DNA of 64,000 nt from JBFAPK01 sp040676675 (GTDB lineage: Bacteria; Actinomycetota; Actinomycetes; Mycobacteriales; Micromonosporaceae). The notes under the pieces are model-generated. The model did no database searches. It worked only from the letters and a program-made list of their open reading frames with translations, and was not told the DNA's origin. A program made the translations under genes and the position numbers. Shown in pieces: positions 47,076 to 56,229 of this stretch; positions within the stretch are counted from its first letter, which is position 1; each line of letters starts with the position of its first letter. The stretch is from the NCBI RefSeq assembly GCF_040676675.1, contig NZ_JBFAPK010000018.1:89293-153292 (forward strand), in the 5' to 3' direction.

Positions 47076-48503
47076 TCAGGGGCGACCCATGCCGCGGTAC
47101 TCCCAGCCGGCCTGCGTCCACAGTGCCGAGTCCAGGCAGTTGCGGGCGTCCACCACGCGCCGGCCGGCGGCCAGCTCGCCGAGGGCGAAGGGGTCCGCGT
47201 TGCGGAAGTCGGCCCACTCGGTGAGCACGCAGACCAGGTCGGACTCGCGGACGGCGTCCTGCATGCTCGGCTCGTAGGTCAGGTCCGGCAGGGCGCGGCG
47301 GGCGTTCTCCATGCCCTGCGGGTCGTAGACGTGCACCTCGGCGCCGGCCTTGGCGAGCAGCGCGGCGACGGCGAGCGCGGGCGCGTCCCGGACGTCGTCG
47401 GTGTTGGGCTTGAAGGTCGCGCCGAGCACGGCGATCCGGGTGCCGGAGAGGTCGGGGCCGGCCGGCCCGTACCGGCGGCCGAGCAGATCCGCCGCGAGCT
47501 GGAGCACCCGGGTACGGCGGCGCAGGTTGATCAGGTCGACCTCGTGCAGGAAGCGCAGCGCCTCGCCGGCGCCCAGCTCCTGGGCCCGGGCCTGGAACGC
47601 CCGGATGTCCTTGGGCAGGCAGGCGCCGCCGAAGCCGAGGCCGGCCTGGAGGAAGCGGTTGCCGATGCGGGGGTCGTAGCCGATCGCCCGGGAGAGCTGG
47701 GTCACGTCGCCGCCGGCGACCTCGCAGACCTCGGCCATCGCGTTGATGAAGGAGATCTTGGTGGCGAGGAAGGCGTTGGCGGCCACCTTGACCAGCTCGG
47801 CCGTGGCGAAGTCGGTGACCACCACGGGCACCTCGCGGTCCTCGGTGGCGGCCAGGTCGAAGACGCCCTTGTGCGCGGCGTAGAGCATGGCGTGGGCCCA
47901 CTCGCTCTTGACCCCGACCACGATCCGGTTCGGGCGGAGCACGTCCTCGACCGCGAAGCCCTCCTGGAGGAACTCCGGGCTCCAGGCGACCTCGATGCCC
48001 AGGTCGGCCGGGGCGTGCTTGCCGACGAGCTGCTCGACCCACTCGGCGGTGCCGACCGGCACGGTCGACTTGCCCACGATGAGGGCCTTGCGGGTCAGGT
48101 GCTGGGAGAGGCCGGTGACCGACGCCTCGACGTACGACAGGTCGGCGCCCATCCCGTCGGCGCGCTGCGGGGTGCCGACGCAGATGAAGTGCACGTCGCC
48201 GAAGGCCGCGGTCTCCGCCATGTCGGTGGTGAACCGGAGCCGGCCGGCCGCGAGGTTGCGCCGCAGCAGCTCGTCCAGGCCCGGCTCGTGGATCGGAACC
48301 TCACCACCGGCGAGCTTGGCGATCTTCTCGGCGTCGACGTCGTACCCGATCACCTCGTAGCCGAGTTCCGCGAAGCAGATGGCGTACGTCGCACCCAGGT
48401 AGCCGGTGCCGAGGAAGGTCAACCGTGGGCGAGGAGCGCCCGAGGGTGGGGTTACCGTGGCGATTGCGGACATGGGTTGAGTACTCGGGTACGGGATCGT
48501 CAC
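47076..48503 (-). CDS. ugd: UDP-glucose 6-dehydrogenase
   Basis: A 475-residue NAD-dependent enzyme making UDP-glucuronate, a precursor for polysaccharides and other sugars. The NAD motif LTFLGTGYLGATYAICFAELG is N-terminal, and STVPVGT and EFLQEG follow. The catalytic Cys is in GLGFGGACLPKDIRAF, and the C-terminal nucleotide domain has GATFKPNTDDVRDAPA. The GTG at 48503 has GGAG 9 bases upstream; ATG 48473 (MSAIATV) would give 465 residues. The 270 bp up to the divergent acyl-CoA dehydrogenase gene contain both promoters but no gene. Confidence 0.92.
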   Translation of the reverse strand: MTIPYPSTQPMSAIATVTPPSGAPRPRLTFLGTGYLGATYAICFAELGYEVIGYDVDAEKIAKLAGGEVPIHEPGLDELLRRNLAAGRLRFTTDMAETAAFGDVHFICVGTPQRADGMGADLSYVEASVTGLSQHLTRKALIVGKSTVPVGTAEWVEQLVGKHAPADLGIEVAWSPEFLQEGFAVEDVLRPNRIVVGVKSEWAHAMLYAAHKGVFDLAATEDREVPVVVTDFATAELVKVAANAFLATKISFINAMAEVCEVAGGDVTQLSRAIGYDPRIGNRFLQAGLGFGGACLPKDIRAFQARAQELGAGEALRFLHEVDLINLRRRTRVLQLAADLLGRRYGPAGPDLSGTRIAVLGATFKPNTDDVRDAPALAVAALLAKAGAEVHVYDPQGMENARRALPDLTYEPSMQDAVRESDLVCVLTEWADFRNADPFALGELAAGRRVVDARNCLDSALWTQAGWEYRGMGRP

Positions 48504-48773
48504 GCCTGTTTTCTCCGCTCGCGCTGGCGGCGCTTCCTTGCGTCGCGTTCGGCTGCGGCGCCTCGCCCTGGGCACCGGTCGGTATGGGGATGATCTGCTT
48601 TTGTATCGCCGCGGTGCGCTGGCGACGATAGTGCGATGAGCCTACGCGGCGGTAAGGATCACCTGAACTATGGTCGCTATCCTCACATCCGCACGACGGG
48701 CCTTGGGTAGGCGACGCTACAGATGCGCATGATAGTCGCCAGGTCCCGGAACAGCCGCAAGGGGAGGGCAAAC

Positions 48774-49937
48774 ATGACGACAGAGCAGTCGTTCGACGTC
48801 TACCGCCTGCCGGAGGAGCACGAGGAGATCCGGGCGGCGGTGCGCGAGGTCTGCGACGCCAAGGTCGCCCCCAACGCGGCCGAGGCGGACGAGAGTGGCG
48901 AATTCCCCACGGCGTCGTACGACGCGTTGCGTTCCGCCGACTTCCACGCCCCGCACATCCCCACGGAGTACGACGGCGCCGGGGCCGACGCGCTGGCCAC
49001 CGCGATCGTGATCGAGGAGGTCGCCCGGGCCTGCGCCGCCAGCTCCCTGATCCCGGCCGTGAACAAGCTCGGCACGATGCCCCTGCTGCTGGCGGCCTCG
49101 CCGGAGCTCAAGCGCCGCTACCTGCCCCCGGTCGCCCGTGGCGACGCGATGTTCTCGTACTGCCTCTCGGAGCCCGAGGCGGGCAGCGACGCCGCCGCCA
49201 TGACCACCCGCGCGGTGCGTGACGGAGACCACTACGTGCTCAACGGCGTCAAGCGGTGGATCACCAACGCGGGGGTCTCCGAGTACTACACGGTCTTCGC
49301 CGTGACGGATCCCACAGCCCGCTCCCGCGGCATATCGGCCTTCGTGGTGGAGAAGTCCGATCCGGGGGTGAGCTTCGGCGCACCGGAGAAGAAACTCGGA
49401 ATCAAGGGGTCGCCGACCCGCGAGGTCTACTTCGACAACGTACGGATTCCGGCCGACCGGATGATCGGCGAGCCGGGTACCGGCTTCGGCACGGCGATGC
49501 GGACCCTGGACCACACCCGGGTCACCATCGCGGCGCAGGCGATCGGCATCGCCCAGGGCGCGCTGGACTACGCCAAGGGGTACGTGCGGGAGCGCAAGCA
49601 GTTCGGCCGGGCGGTCGCCGAGTTCCAGGGCATCCAGTTCATGCTGGCCGACATGGGGATGAAGCTGGAGGCGGCCCGGCAGTTGACGTACGCGGCGGCC
49701 AGCCGGTCGGAGCGGAACGCCCCGGATCTCGGCTACTTCGGCGCGGCGGCCAAGTGCTTCGCCTCGGACACCGCCATGCAGATCACCACCGACGCGGTCC
49801 AGCTTCTCGGCGGCTACGGCTACACCCGCGACTACCCGGTGGAGCGGATGATGCGGGACGCCAAGATCACCCAGATCTACGAGGGCACCAACCAGGTGCA
49901 GCGGATCGTCATGGCCCGGGCGCTGCTCAAGGACTGA
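48774..49937 (+). CDS. Acyl-CoA dehydrogenase
   Basis: A 387-residue FAD enzyme introducing the alpha-beta double bond in acyl-CoA. The signatures are CLSEPEAGSDAAAMTTRA (FAD and substrate), RKQFGRAVAEFQGIQFMLADM and LLGGYGYTRDYPVERMMRDAKITQIYEGTNQVQR, where the catalytic Glu is in YEGT. The ATG at 48774 has GGGGAGGG upstream, better than an upstream ATG at 48723. Chain length or branched-chain specificity cannot be told. Acyl-CoA thioesterase and acetoacetyl-CoA synthetase lie close by. Confidence 0.95.
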   Translation: MTTEQSFDVYRLPEEHEEIRAAVREVCDAKVAPNAAEADESGEFPTASYDALRSADFHAPHIPTEYDGAGADALATAIVIEEVARACAASSLIPAVNKLGTMPLLLAASPELKRRYLPPVARGDAMFSYCLSEPEAGSDAAAMTTRAVRDGDHYVLNGVKRWITNAGVSEYYTVFAVTDPTARSRGISAFVVEKSDPGVSFGAPEKKLGIKGSPTREVYFDNVRIPADRMIGEPGTGFGTAMRTLDHTRVTIAAQAIGIAQGALDYAKGYVRERKQFGRAVAEFQGIQFMLADMGMKLEAARQLTYAAASRSERNAPDLGYFGAAAKCFASDTAMQITTDAVQLLGGYGYTRDYPVERMMRDAKITQIYEGTNQVQRIVMARALLKD

Positions 49938-49980
49938 TCCGTCCAGGCCCGCCGAGCGGTCCCGCGCGTGCCCATCGCCG

Positions 49981-50037
49981 CGCGGGCCGGAGCGAGCGGC
50001 GCGGGCCGGGGCGAGCGGCGCGGGCCGGAGCGGGTCG
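49981..50037. repeat. Tandem repeat, 19-bp unit, three copies
   Basis: The unit CGCGGGCCGGAGCGAGCGG occurs at 49981-49999, 50000-50018 and 50019-50037 with a few changes, ending inside the terminator hairpin. It is non-coding, between convergent genes. Similar GC-rich repeats stand before the family B repeat at 9409. Confidence 0.8.
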
Positions 50038-50064
50038 CGCGGAGTTCGAGCTCCACGCGACCCG
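50031..50064. terminator. Hairpin terminator between convergent genes
   Basis: Arms 50031-50044 (CGGGTCGCGCGGAG) and 50051-50064 pair in 13 of 14 positions with loop TTCGAG. It sits between the acyl-CoA dehydrogenase gene (ends 49937) and the membrane protein gene (ends 50071). No T-run is present, as usual in this GC range. Confidence 0.75.
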
Positions 50065-50070
50065 TCCGGT

Positions 50071-50748
50071 TCACTCCGTCGGGGTGTCCCGCTGGGACGC
50101 GGTGCGCGGCGGCGCCGACCAGGGCGACTCCTCGCGGCGGGGCAGCGGGGTGGGCGGGGTGTCCGCCATCGGGTAGCCCAGGGTCGGCGGGGGCGTGTCC
50201 CGGTCCGACAGATCGGCCGTGAGGGCGGACCAGTCGGTGGGGGTGGGTTCGTCGTCGTCCTTCTTCTCCGCGCCGTCGCCGTTCGGCGCGGTACCCGCGG
50301 CGGCCGGGACCGCGACCGCCGGGGCGGGCCAGCGCCGCCAGCGCTTGCCGCTGAAGGTGGCCATCACCAGCAGCACCCCGAGCAGGAACAGCGTGCCGTT
50401 CTGCACCGGCTCGAAGAACGGGAGCCGGTCGCCGAGGAGACTCCAGTTGTCCGGCAGCCGGTCGCGCAGGGCGAACGGGTCGATCAGCAGGCCGACGTAC
50501 GGGGCGGCGAGCAGCAGACCGGCGACGAGCGGGCCGAGCGGCGAGACGCGCAACGTACCGAGCAGCCCGAGCACGATGCCGGCGACCGCCAGGTAGACGG
50601 TCGGTTCGATCAGGTTGGCGGTCGTGAAGGTGCCGACCTCCACCCAGCGGGTGACGGTGCGGTCCGACCCATCCTGACCCAGAGTGACGAGCACCCAGGC
50701 AACGGGTGCCGCCACGATCCCGGCGAGGAAGCTCCAGAGATGTCGCAT
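50071..50748 (-). CDS. Hypothetical four-helix membrane protein, Pro-rich tail
   Basis: A 225-residue protein. Four hydrophobic helices (LAGIVAAPVAWVLVTLG, YLAVAGIVLGLLGTL, LVAGLLLAAPYVGLLI and LFLLGVLLVMATF) are followed by a Pro/Asp/Glu-rich tail of about 95 residues. I see no known motif. The ATG at 50748 has TACGGT 6 bases upstream and shares a promoter core with the divergent thioesterase gene, so it is probably leaderless. Confidence 0.8.
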   Translation of the reverse strand: MRHLWSFLAGIVAAPVAWVLVTLGQDGSDRTVTRWVEVGTFTTANLIEPTVYLAVAGIVLGLLGTLRVSPLGPLVAGLLLAAPYVGLLIDPFALRDRLPDNWSLLGDRLPFFEPVQNGTLFLLGVLLVMATFSGKRWRRWPAPAVAVPAAAGTAPNGDGAEKKDDDEPTPTDWSALTADLSDRDTPPPTLGYPMADTPPTPLPRREESPWSAPPRTASQRDTPTE

Positions 50749-50771
50749 CCGCGCACCGTACCTTTTTCAGC
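50749..50771. promoter_or_regulatory. Symmetric divergent promoter, shared -10 (ANNNTANNNT)
   Basis: ACCGTACCTT (50755-50764) contains TACGGT on the minus strand and TACCTT on the plus strand, sharing TA. Six bases lie before the minus ATG (50748) and seven before the plus ATG (50772). The geometry is identical to 19334-19356, including the 23-bp distance between start codons. Confidence 0.6.
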
Positions 50772-51299
50772 ATGACCGAGCAGCCCACCTCCGGCGCCAC
50801 CGCGACCGGAAAACCGACCTCCTACTCCCGCGTCACGCTGAGTCGCATCATGACCGCGGTGGACGTGAACCTCTACGGCACGGTGCACGGCGGGGTATTG
50901 ATGAAGTTCGTCGACGACGTGGCCGGCGCGGCCGCCGCGCGGCACTGCGGCGGTACCGCCGTGACCGCCGCCATCGACGAGATCGTCTTCTCCGAACCGG
51001 TCCGCGTCGGCGACCTGGTGCACGCGCACGCCCAGGTCAACTGGACCGGACACACCTCGATGGAGGTCGGGGTACGGGTGGTCGCCGAGCGTTGGGACAC
51101 CGCCGAGGACGAACCGGTCGGCGTGGCCACGGCGTACCTGGTCTTCGTCGGTGTGGACGTCTCCGGCGCACCCCGCCCGGTCCGTCCGGTGCTGCCCGAA
51201 ACGCCCGAGGACGAGCGCCGGTACCGGGAGGCGGAGATCCGCCGGGAGCACCGGCTCGCCCGCCGGCGCGCGATCCAGGCCGCCCGCGGCATCGTCTGA
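50772..51299 (+). CDS. Hot-dog-fold acyl-CoA thioesterase
   Basis: A 175-residue acyl-CoA hydrolase. MTAVDVNLYGTVHGGVLMKFVDDVAGAAAARHC is the typical helix with the active-site region (N-x-x-G-x-x-H-G-G), followed by VTAAIDEIVFSEPVRVGDLVHAHAQV. The C-terminal 40 residues are a charged helix. The ATG at 50772 lacks a Shine-Dalgarno, consistent with a leaderless mRNA. It could recycle CoA together with the neighbouring acyl-CoA enzymes. Confidence 0.9.
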   Translation: MTEQPTSGATATGKPTSYSRVTLSRIMTAVDVNLYGTVHGGVLMKFVDDVAGAAAARHCGGTAVTAAIDEIVFSEPVRVGDLVHAHAQVNWTGHTSMEVGVRVVAERWDTAEDEPVGVATAYLVFVGVDVSGAPRPVRPVLPETPEDERRYREAEIRREHRLARRRAIQAARGIV

Positions 51300-51319
51300 T
51301 CCGGCCTGGCCGTGGGCGC

Positions 51320-51357
51320 GGGCCCCTTGTTATACAGAAGCGACGGACGAGGGGCCC
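51320..51357. repeat. Inverted repeat GGGCCCCT/AGGGGCCC
   Basis: Arms 51320-51327 and 51350-51357 (8 bp, perfect) flank a 22-nt loop starting TGTTATACAG. It is in a 222-bp gap between two rightward genes. It may serve as terminator of the thioesterase gene or be a dispersed repeat; I found no second full copy here. Confidence 0.6.
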
Positions 51358-51521
51358 TGCCGGCCGCGCACCTGGGTCCGGGCACATGGTCAGACCCCGC
51401 TCCATGTGGGCCGGCCACGCGTCGCCCCGCCCCGACCAGGTCGCAGAATGACCCTTCGGGTACGGCAGGATGGCGGCCAGGGCTACTCCAGCGACGTGGT
51501 GGCCCGGGGAGGGATGGCAGA

Positions 51522-53546
51522 GTGCGCGAGGTGCTGTGGACCCCGCCGGCCGACGTGCGGGAGAACTCGCGGATCGGTGACTACCTGCGGTGGCTGCGTA
51601 CCCACCGGGGTCTGGAGTTCGCCGACTACCAGGAGCTGTGGCAGTGGTCGGTGACCGACCTGGCCGGCTTCTGGCGCTCGATCTGGGACTACTTCGACGT
51701 CGTCGCGTACGACCAGCCCACCGCCACGCTCGCCGACCCGGCGATGCCGGGCGCCCGCTGGTTCCCCGGCGCGACGCTCAACTACGCCGAGCACGTGCTC
51801 CGCATGCCCGGCCGCGCCGACGACGACCCCGTGGTGATCGGCCACAGCCAGACCCGGGCCCCGGTCACCCGCACCGCCGCGCAGCTGCGCGAGGACGTCC
51901 GGCGGGTTCGGGCCGGTCTGCGCCGGCTCGGCGTCGGCCGGGGCGACCGGGTGGCGGCGTACCTGCCGAACATCCCCGAGACGTTCGTGCTGCTGCTCGC
52001 CACCGCCAGCCTCGGTGCCGTCTTCTCCTCCTGCGCGCCCGAGTTCGGTACCCGCAGCGTCACCGACCGGTGGCGGCAGATCGAACCGAAGGTGCTGGTC
52101 GCGGTCGACGGCTACCGGTACGGCGACAAGGCGATCGACCGCCGCGACGAGGTGGCCGCGATCCGGGCGGAGCTGCCGTCGCTGGAGCGGACCGTGCTGC
52201 TCGACTACCTCGACCCGGCGGCGCCCCCGCCCGGGGACGCGCTCGCCTGGTCCGAGCTGGCCGCCGCCACCGACGAGCCGCTGGCGTTCGAGCCGGTACC
52301 GTTCGCGCACCCGCTCTACGTGCTCTACTCGTCGGGCACCACCGGGCTGCCCAAGCCGATCGTGCACGGGCACGGCGGCATCCTGCTCGAACACCTGAAG
52401 ATGCTCGCGCTGCACCACGACCTCGGCCCGGCCGACCGGTTCTTCTGGTTCACCACCACCGGCTGGATGATGTGGAACTTCCTGGTCTCCGGGCCGGCGG
52501 TGGGCGCGACGATCGTGCTCTTCGACGGCAATCCCGCCGTACGGGTGGAGCCCGGCGCCCCGGCCGAGCCGGACCTGGGCACGCTCTGGCGGCTGGCCGC
52601 CGAGACCGGCCTGACCTACTTCGGCACCTCGGCCCCGTTCCTGCTGGCCTGCCGCAAGGCGGAGCTGCGGCCGGGGGACTCGGTGGACCTCTCCGCACTG
52701 CGTGGGCTCGGCTCCACCGGCGCGCCGCTGCCGGCCGAGGGCTTCACCTGGGTCTACGACGCGGTCAGCCCCACCCTCCAACTCCAGTCGCTCTCCGGCG
52801 GCACCGACGTCTGCACCGGCTTCGTGGGCGGGGTTCCGCTGCTGCCGGTACGGGCCGGCGAGATCACCTGCCGCTGCCTGGGTGCCCGGGTCGAGGCCCG
52901 CTCCGCCGACGGGTCCCCGGTGGTCGGGGAGCTCGGCGAGCTGGTGATCACGGCGCCGATGCCGAGCATGCCGGTCGGCTTCTGGAACGACCCCGACGGG
53001 CGGCGCTACCGCGAGGCGTACTTCGAGGTCTATCCGGGCGTCTGGCGGCACGGGGACTGGATCACCATCAGCGAGCACGGGTCCTGCGTGATCACGGGAC
53101 GCTCGGACGCCACCCTGAACCGGGGCGGCGTACGCCTCGGCACGGCCGAGTTCTACTCGGTGGTCGAGGGGCTGGACGAGGTGGTCGACTCGGTCGTCGT
53201 GCACCTGGAGTCCGACGCGCGCCGGGCGGTGGACGACGGCGGCGCCGGCGAGCTGCTGCTCTTCGTGGTGCTCGCGGACGGGCTGGAGCTGGACGACGCG
53301 CTGCGCGCGAAGATCGCCCGGGAGCTGCGTACGGCGTTGTCGCCGCGGCACGTGCCCGACGAGATCCACCAGGTCCGGGCCGTACCGCGCACCCTGTCGG
53401 CGAAGAAGCTGGAGGTGCCGGTGAAGAAGATCCTGACCGGTACCCCGGTGGAGTCGGCGGCGGCGACCGGCGCCCTGGCCAACCCGGAGTCGCTGACCGC
53501 CTTCGAGCGGTTCGCCAAGGAGCGCGCGGCCCGCGCCGGCACCTAG
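51522..53546 (+). CDS. Acetoacetyl-CoA synthetase
   Basis: A 674-residue acyl-adenylating enzyme that turns acetoacetate, ATP and CoA into acetoacetyl-CoA. The N-terminal domain has the family pattern WSVTDLAGFWRSIWDYF and GARWFPGATLNYAEHVLR. The ATP P-loop is YSSGTTGLPKPIVHGHGG, and the catalytic Lys is near the C-terminus in RTLSAKKLEVPVKKIL. TTTGWMMWNF is typical of AacS. The GTG at 51522 follows GGGGAGGG by 8 bases. With thiolase it could feed acetoacetate into central metabolism. Confidence 0.92.
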   Translation: MREVLWTPPADVRENSRIGDYLRWLRTHRGLEFADYQELWQWSVTDLAGFWRSIWDYFDVVAYDQPTATLADPAMPGARWFPGATLNYAEHVLRMPGRADDDPVVIGHSQTRAPVTRTAAQLREDVRRVRAGLRRLGVGRGDRVAAYLPNIPETFVLLLATASLGAVFSSCAPEFGTRSVTDRWRQIEPKVLVAVDGYRYGDKAIDRRDEVAAIRAELPSLERTVLLDYLDPAAPPPGDALAWSELAAATDEPLAFEPVPFAHPLYVLYSSGTTGLPKPIVHGHGGILLEHLKMLALHHDLGPADRFFWFTTTGWMMWNFLVSGPAVGATIVLFDGNPAVRVEPGAPAEPDLGTLWRLAAETGLTYFGTSAPFLLACRKAELRPGDSVDLSALRGLGSTGAPLPAEGFTWVYDAVSPTLQLQSLSGGTDVCTGFVGGVPLLPVRAGEITCRCLGARVEARSADGSPVVGELGELVITAPMPSMPVGFWNDPDGRRYREAYFEVYPGVWRHGDWITISEHGSCVITGRSDATLNRGGVRLGTAEFYSVVEGLDEVVDSVVVHLESDARRAVDDGGAGELLLFVVLADGLELDDALRAKIARELRTALSPRHVPDEIHQVRAVPRTLSAKKLEVPVKKILTGTPVESAAATGALANPESLTAFERFAKERAARAGT

Positions 53547-53596
53547 CGGCGGTTCCCGGGCACGGCCGTTCCCGCCCGGCGGTTCCCGGGCACGGC
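53547..53596. repeat. 20-bp direct repeat after acetoacetyl-CoA synthetase
   Basis: CGGCGGTTCCCGGGCACGGC at 53547-53566 recurs at 53577-53596, 30 bp apart, in the 138-bp gap to the next gene. Each copy has a central CCCGGG palindrome. No function is evident. Confidence 0.6.
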
Positions 53597-53684
53597 GCCG
53601 GACCGCGGCCGGTCCGGCGCGGCGTAGCGGTGATCACTTCCGCGCGGGACAACGCCCGCCGGAGTCCGCCGCGTCTGACCGGGT

Positions 53685-54029
53685 GTGGAGACGCATCTCC
53701 GGCTGACGCTCACCGAGCTGCTGGACCCGGCCGGGACCGCCGCGCCGGCCGGCCCGCTGACCAGGTCGACCCGTACCGTCTGGTGCCGGGTGCCGGCCTG
53801 TTGGGTGGTGGACGGCCGGCTGCCGCCCGGGCACCGGGCGCGACTGGTCGACGGGCTGCGCGCGCCGCGCCGCCCCGGGGACCGGCTTCAACTCCTGGTC
53901 AGCGACGTGCGGGCCCGAGTGCTCTCCGAACCGGAGGCGTCGCGCCGCCCCTGGTTGGGTGACGCGGCGGGCTGCTACGTCTGGCTGCCCGACGGGCGGC
54001 TGCGCGCGGTGCTCCCGGCCGAACTGTGA
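53685..54029 (+). CDS. Small hypothetical protein
   Basis: A 114-residue, Arg/Leu-rich soluble protein with two cysteines (WCRVPACWVV) and WLPDGRLRAVLPAEL at the end. The start is uncertain (GTG at 53685, no clear Shine-Dalgarno). Codon bias is normal for the genome. I recognise no motif. Convergent with the TIGR03089 gene. Confidence 0.6.
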   Translation: METHLRLTLTELLDPAGTAAPAGPLTRSTRTVWCRVPACWVVDGRLPPGHRARLVDGLRAPRRPGDRLQLLVSDVRARVLSEPEASRRPWLGDAAGCYVWLPDGRLRAVLPAEL

Positions 54030-54050
54030 CCGGGCGGCACCGGGACCGGC

Positions 54051-54107
54051 CCGGCGGTTGCGGCCAGCCGGTCGGGTGCGGGTAGCCGGGCGGTTGCGGC
54101 CAGCCGG
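54051..54107. repeat. 18-bp direct repeat between convergent genes
   Basis: GCGGTTGCGGCCAGCCGG occurs at 54054-54071 and 54090-54107. It occupies most of the 99 bp between the genes ending at 54029 and 54129. I see no inverted repeat here, unlike five other convergent junctions. Confidence 0.6.
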
Positions 54108-54128
54108 GTGGTTACGGGTGGTGCGGGG

Positions 54129-54830
54129 TCAGGCCAGCTCGGCGGTGACCTTCTCGCTGTCGCGCCGGCCGGCCAGCCGGGCCGGGTCGAGATGCCCGCA
54201 GAGCACGATGCTCGCCCCGGCCGTCAGCGGGGCGAGCAGCCAGTCCACCGGGTCCGGATGGCGCGCCGCGTCGACGAGCACCCGGTCGCCGGCACCGAGA
54301 CCGAACTCCGCCGCGCGGGCCGTTGCCCGGGCGACCAGGTCGGCGTCCCCGGGCCCGCCGGTGACCCCCGCGGTGAAGTGGTCGCCGTGCCCGCGTACCT
54401 CGATCACGTAGTCGACGAAGCCGGCCGGCACCTGCCGCAGCGGCGCGGCGAGCGGGGCCAGCGCGAGGGCGTACCGCTCCCCGGCCGGCCACCCCGCCGC
54501 CTCGTCGGTACGGTCGGCGGCGGCGAAGACCGCCTCGACCGGCCGCGGCGGTGCGGTGACCACCTCCGCGCCGACGGACCAGGCGCCGAGCAGCACGGCG
54601 GCGGTCTGCCAGTGTGGGGGGAGCAACACGCCGACCGGGTCGCCCGGGGCGAGCGCGGCGGCGTCGACGAGCAGGTTCGCGGTCTTGGCGACCCAGTTGG
54701 CCAGGGTCGCGCCGGAGAGCTCGGTCCGGTCACCCGTCGCGTCGTCGTACCAGGTCAGCAGCGGGCGGGTCGGGTCGGCGGCGACCGCCGCGGCGAACAC
54801 GCGGGAAATGTTGTCGGCCATCGCGGGCAC
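54129..54830 (-). CDS. TIGR03089 family protein (adenylation-enzyme-like)
   Basis: A 233-residue protein resembling the N-terminal part of AMP-binding enzymes: PLLTWYDDATGDRTELSGATLANWVAKTANLLVD and VGVLLPPHWQTAAVLLGAWSVGAEVV. The ATP-binding P-loop and catalytic Lys are absent, so it cannot be a full ligase. The family is typical of actinobacteria, near sugar-nucleotide and F420 genes. The GTG at 54830 has GAGGAG upstream; an ATG at 54821 is too far from it. Confidence 0.82.
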   Translation of the reverse strand: MPAMADNISRVFAAAVAADPTRPLLTWYDDATGDRTELSGATLANWVAKTANLLVDAAALAPGDPVGVLLPPHWQTAAVLLGAWSVGAEVVTAPPRPVEAVFAAADRTDEAAGWPAGERYALALAPLAAPLRQVPAGFVDYVIEVRGHGDHFTAGVTGGPGDADLVARATARAAEFGLGAGDRVLVDAARHPDPVDWLLAPLTAGASIVLCGHLDPARLAGRRDSEKVTAELA

Positions 54831-54975
54831 GATACTCCTCGTCGAGACCGGTCAAAGCCACCGGAACGACACCTACGGGTCGGGTCGCAGTCAACGCGGC
54901 GGGCGCGGTCCGGCGTAGGCTTGGCGCGAGTGTCGTTAGACACAGTTCCGCGACTTTGACGACAGGAGTTGCCAA

Positions 54976-56124
54976 GTGACCGCCGGTCGCCCGCCCCGCG
55001 TTCTCATCGACGCCACGAGCGTTCCCGCCGACCGGGGTGGCGTGGGCAGATACGTGGACGGGCTGCTCGGAGCCCTCGGCAAGGTGATCGGCTCCGGCCT
55101 GGAACTCGCGGTGGTGGGGCTGCGCACCGACGCCGAGCGGTACGCCCGGATGCTGCCGGCGGCCGAGGTGATCAGCGCGCCGGCGGCGGTGGCGCACCGG
55201 CCGGCCCGGCTGGCCTGGGAGCAGACCGGCCTGCCGCTGCTCGCCCAGCAGGTCGGCGCCGACGTGCTGCACTCGCCCTTCTACACCTGTCCGCTGCGGG
55301 CGGGCTGTCCGGTGACCGTGACCGTCCACGACGCCACGTTCTTCACCGAGCCGGAGCACTACGACAAGTCCCGGCGCACCTTCTTCCGCAGCGCGATCAA
55401 GACCTCGCTGCGTCGGGCGGACCGGGTGATCGTGCCGAGCAAGGCCACCCGGGACGAGCTGATCCGGCTGCTGGACGCCGACCCGACCCGCATCGACGTG
55501 GCCTACCACGGCGTCGACCAGGCGGCCTTCCACGCCCCGACCGAGGAGGAGAAGGCCCGGGTGCGGGCCCGGCTCGGCCTCGGCGGCAGCAGCTACGTGG
55601 CGTTCCTCGGGGCGAAGGAGCCGCGCAAGAACGTGCCGAACCTGATCCGCGGCTGGGCGCTCGCGGTACGGGACCGCGACAACCCGCCCGCCCTGGTGGT
55701 GGCCGGTGGGCAGGGCCACGACGACGAGATCGACCGGGCGGTCGCCGAGGTCCCCGCCCACCTGCGGCTGCTCCGGCCGGGCTACCTGCGCTACGCCGAC
55801 CTGCCCGGCTTCCTCGGTGGCGCACTCGTCGCCGCATACCCGTCGTACGGTGAGGGCTTCGGCCTGCCGATCCTGGAGGCGATGGCCTGCGGCGCCCCGG
55901 TGCTGACCACGCCCCGGCTCTCCCTGCCGGAGGTCGGCGGCGACGCCGTCGCCTACACCAGCGAGGACCCGGACCAGATCGCGGTCGACCTCGGCGCGCT
56001 GCTGGACGACGAGTCGCGCCGGCTGGCGCTGGCCAAGGCGGGCGTCGACCGGGCCAAGGAGTTCACCTGGGAGTCCAGCGCCGAGGTGCACATCGCGGCC
56101 TGGAGTCGGGCGCGGGCCGCGTGA
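54976..56124 (+). CDS. Glycosyltransferase family 4-like (GT-B)
   Basis: A 382-residue retaining GT-B enzyme. GVGRYVDGLLGALGKV is the N-terminal loop, VPSKATRDELIRLL the linker, and the C-terminal donor site has YPSYGEGFGLPILEAMACGAPVLT with the E-x7-E motif. It uses a nucleotide sugar, probably GDP-mannose or UDP-sugar, given manC next to it and ugd 7 kb away. The GTG at 54976 has AGGAG upstream. It is probably involved in envelope or exopolysaccharide glycosylation. Confidence 0.9.
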   Translation: MTAGRPPRVLIDATSVPADRGGVGRYVDGLLGALGKVIGSGLELAVVGLRTDAERYARMLPAAEVISAPAAVAHRPARLAWEQTGLPLLAQQVGADVLHSPFYTCPLRAGCPVTVTVHDATFFTEPEHYDKSRRTFFRSAIKTSLRRADRVIVPSKATRDELIRLLDADPTRIDVAYHGVDQAAFHAPTEEEKARVRARLGLGGSSYVAFLGAKEPRKNVPNLIRGWALAVRDRDNPPALVVAGGQGHDDEIDRAVAEVPAHLRLLRPGYLRYADLPGFLGGALVAAYPSYGEGFGLPILEAMACGAPVLTTPRLSLPEVGGDAVAYTSEDPDQIAVDLGALLDDESRRLALAKAGVDRAKEFTWESSAEVHIAAWSRARAA

Positions 56125-56229
56125 GGCGGCCGGGCCGGATCCGGGCGCGGGGCGGACCATCGCCCGCGAGTCGGATCAGCATGGTAAGTCCTGACAATAT
56201 GGGAAGCGTCGCTCCGGCATGATGTGCTG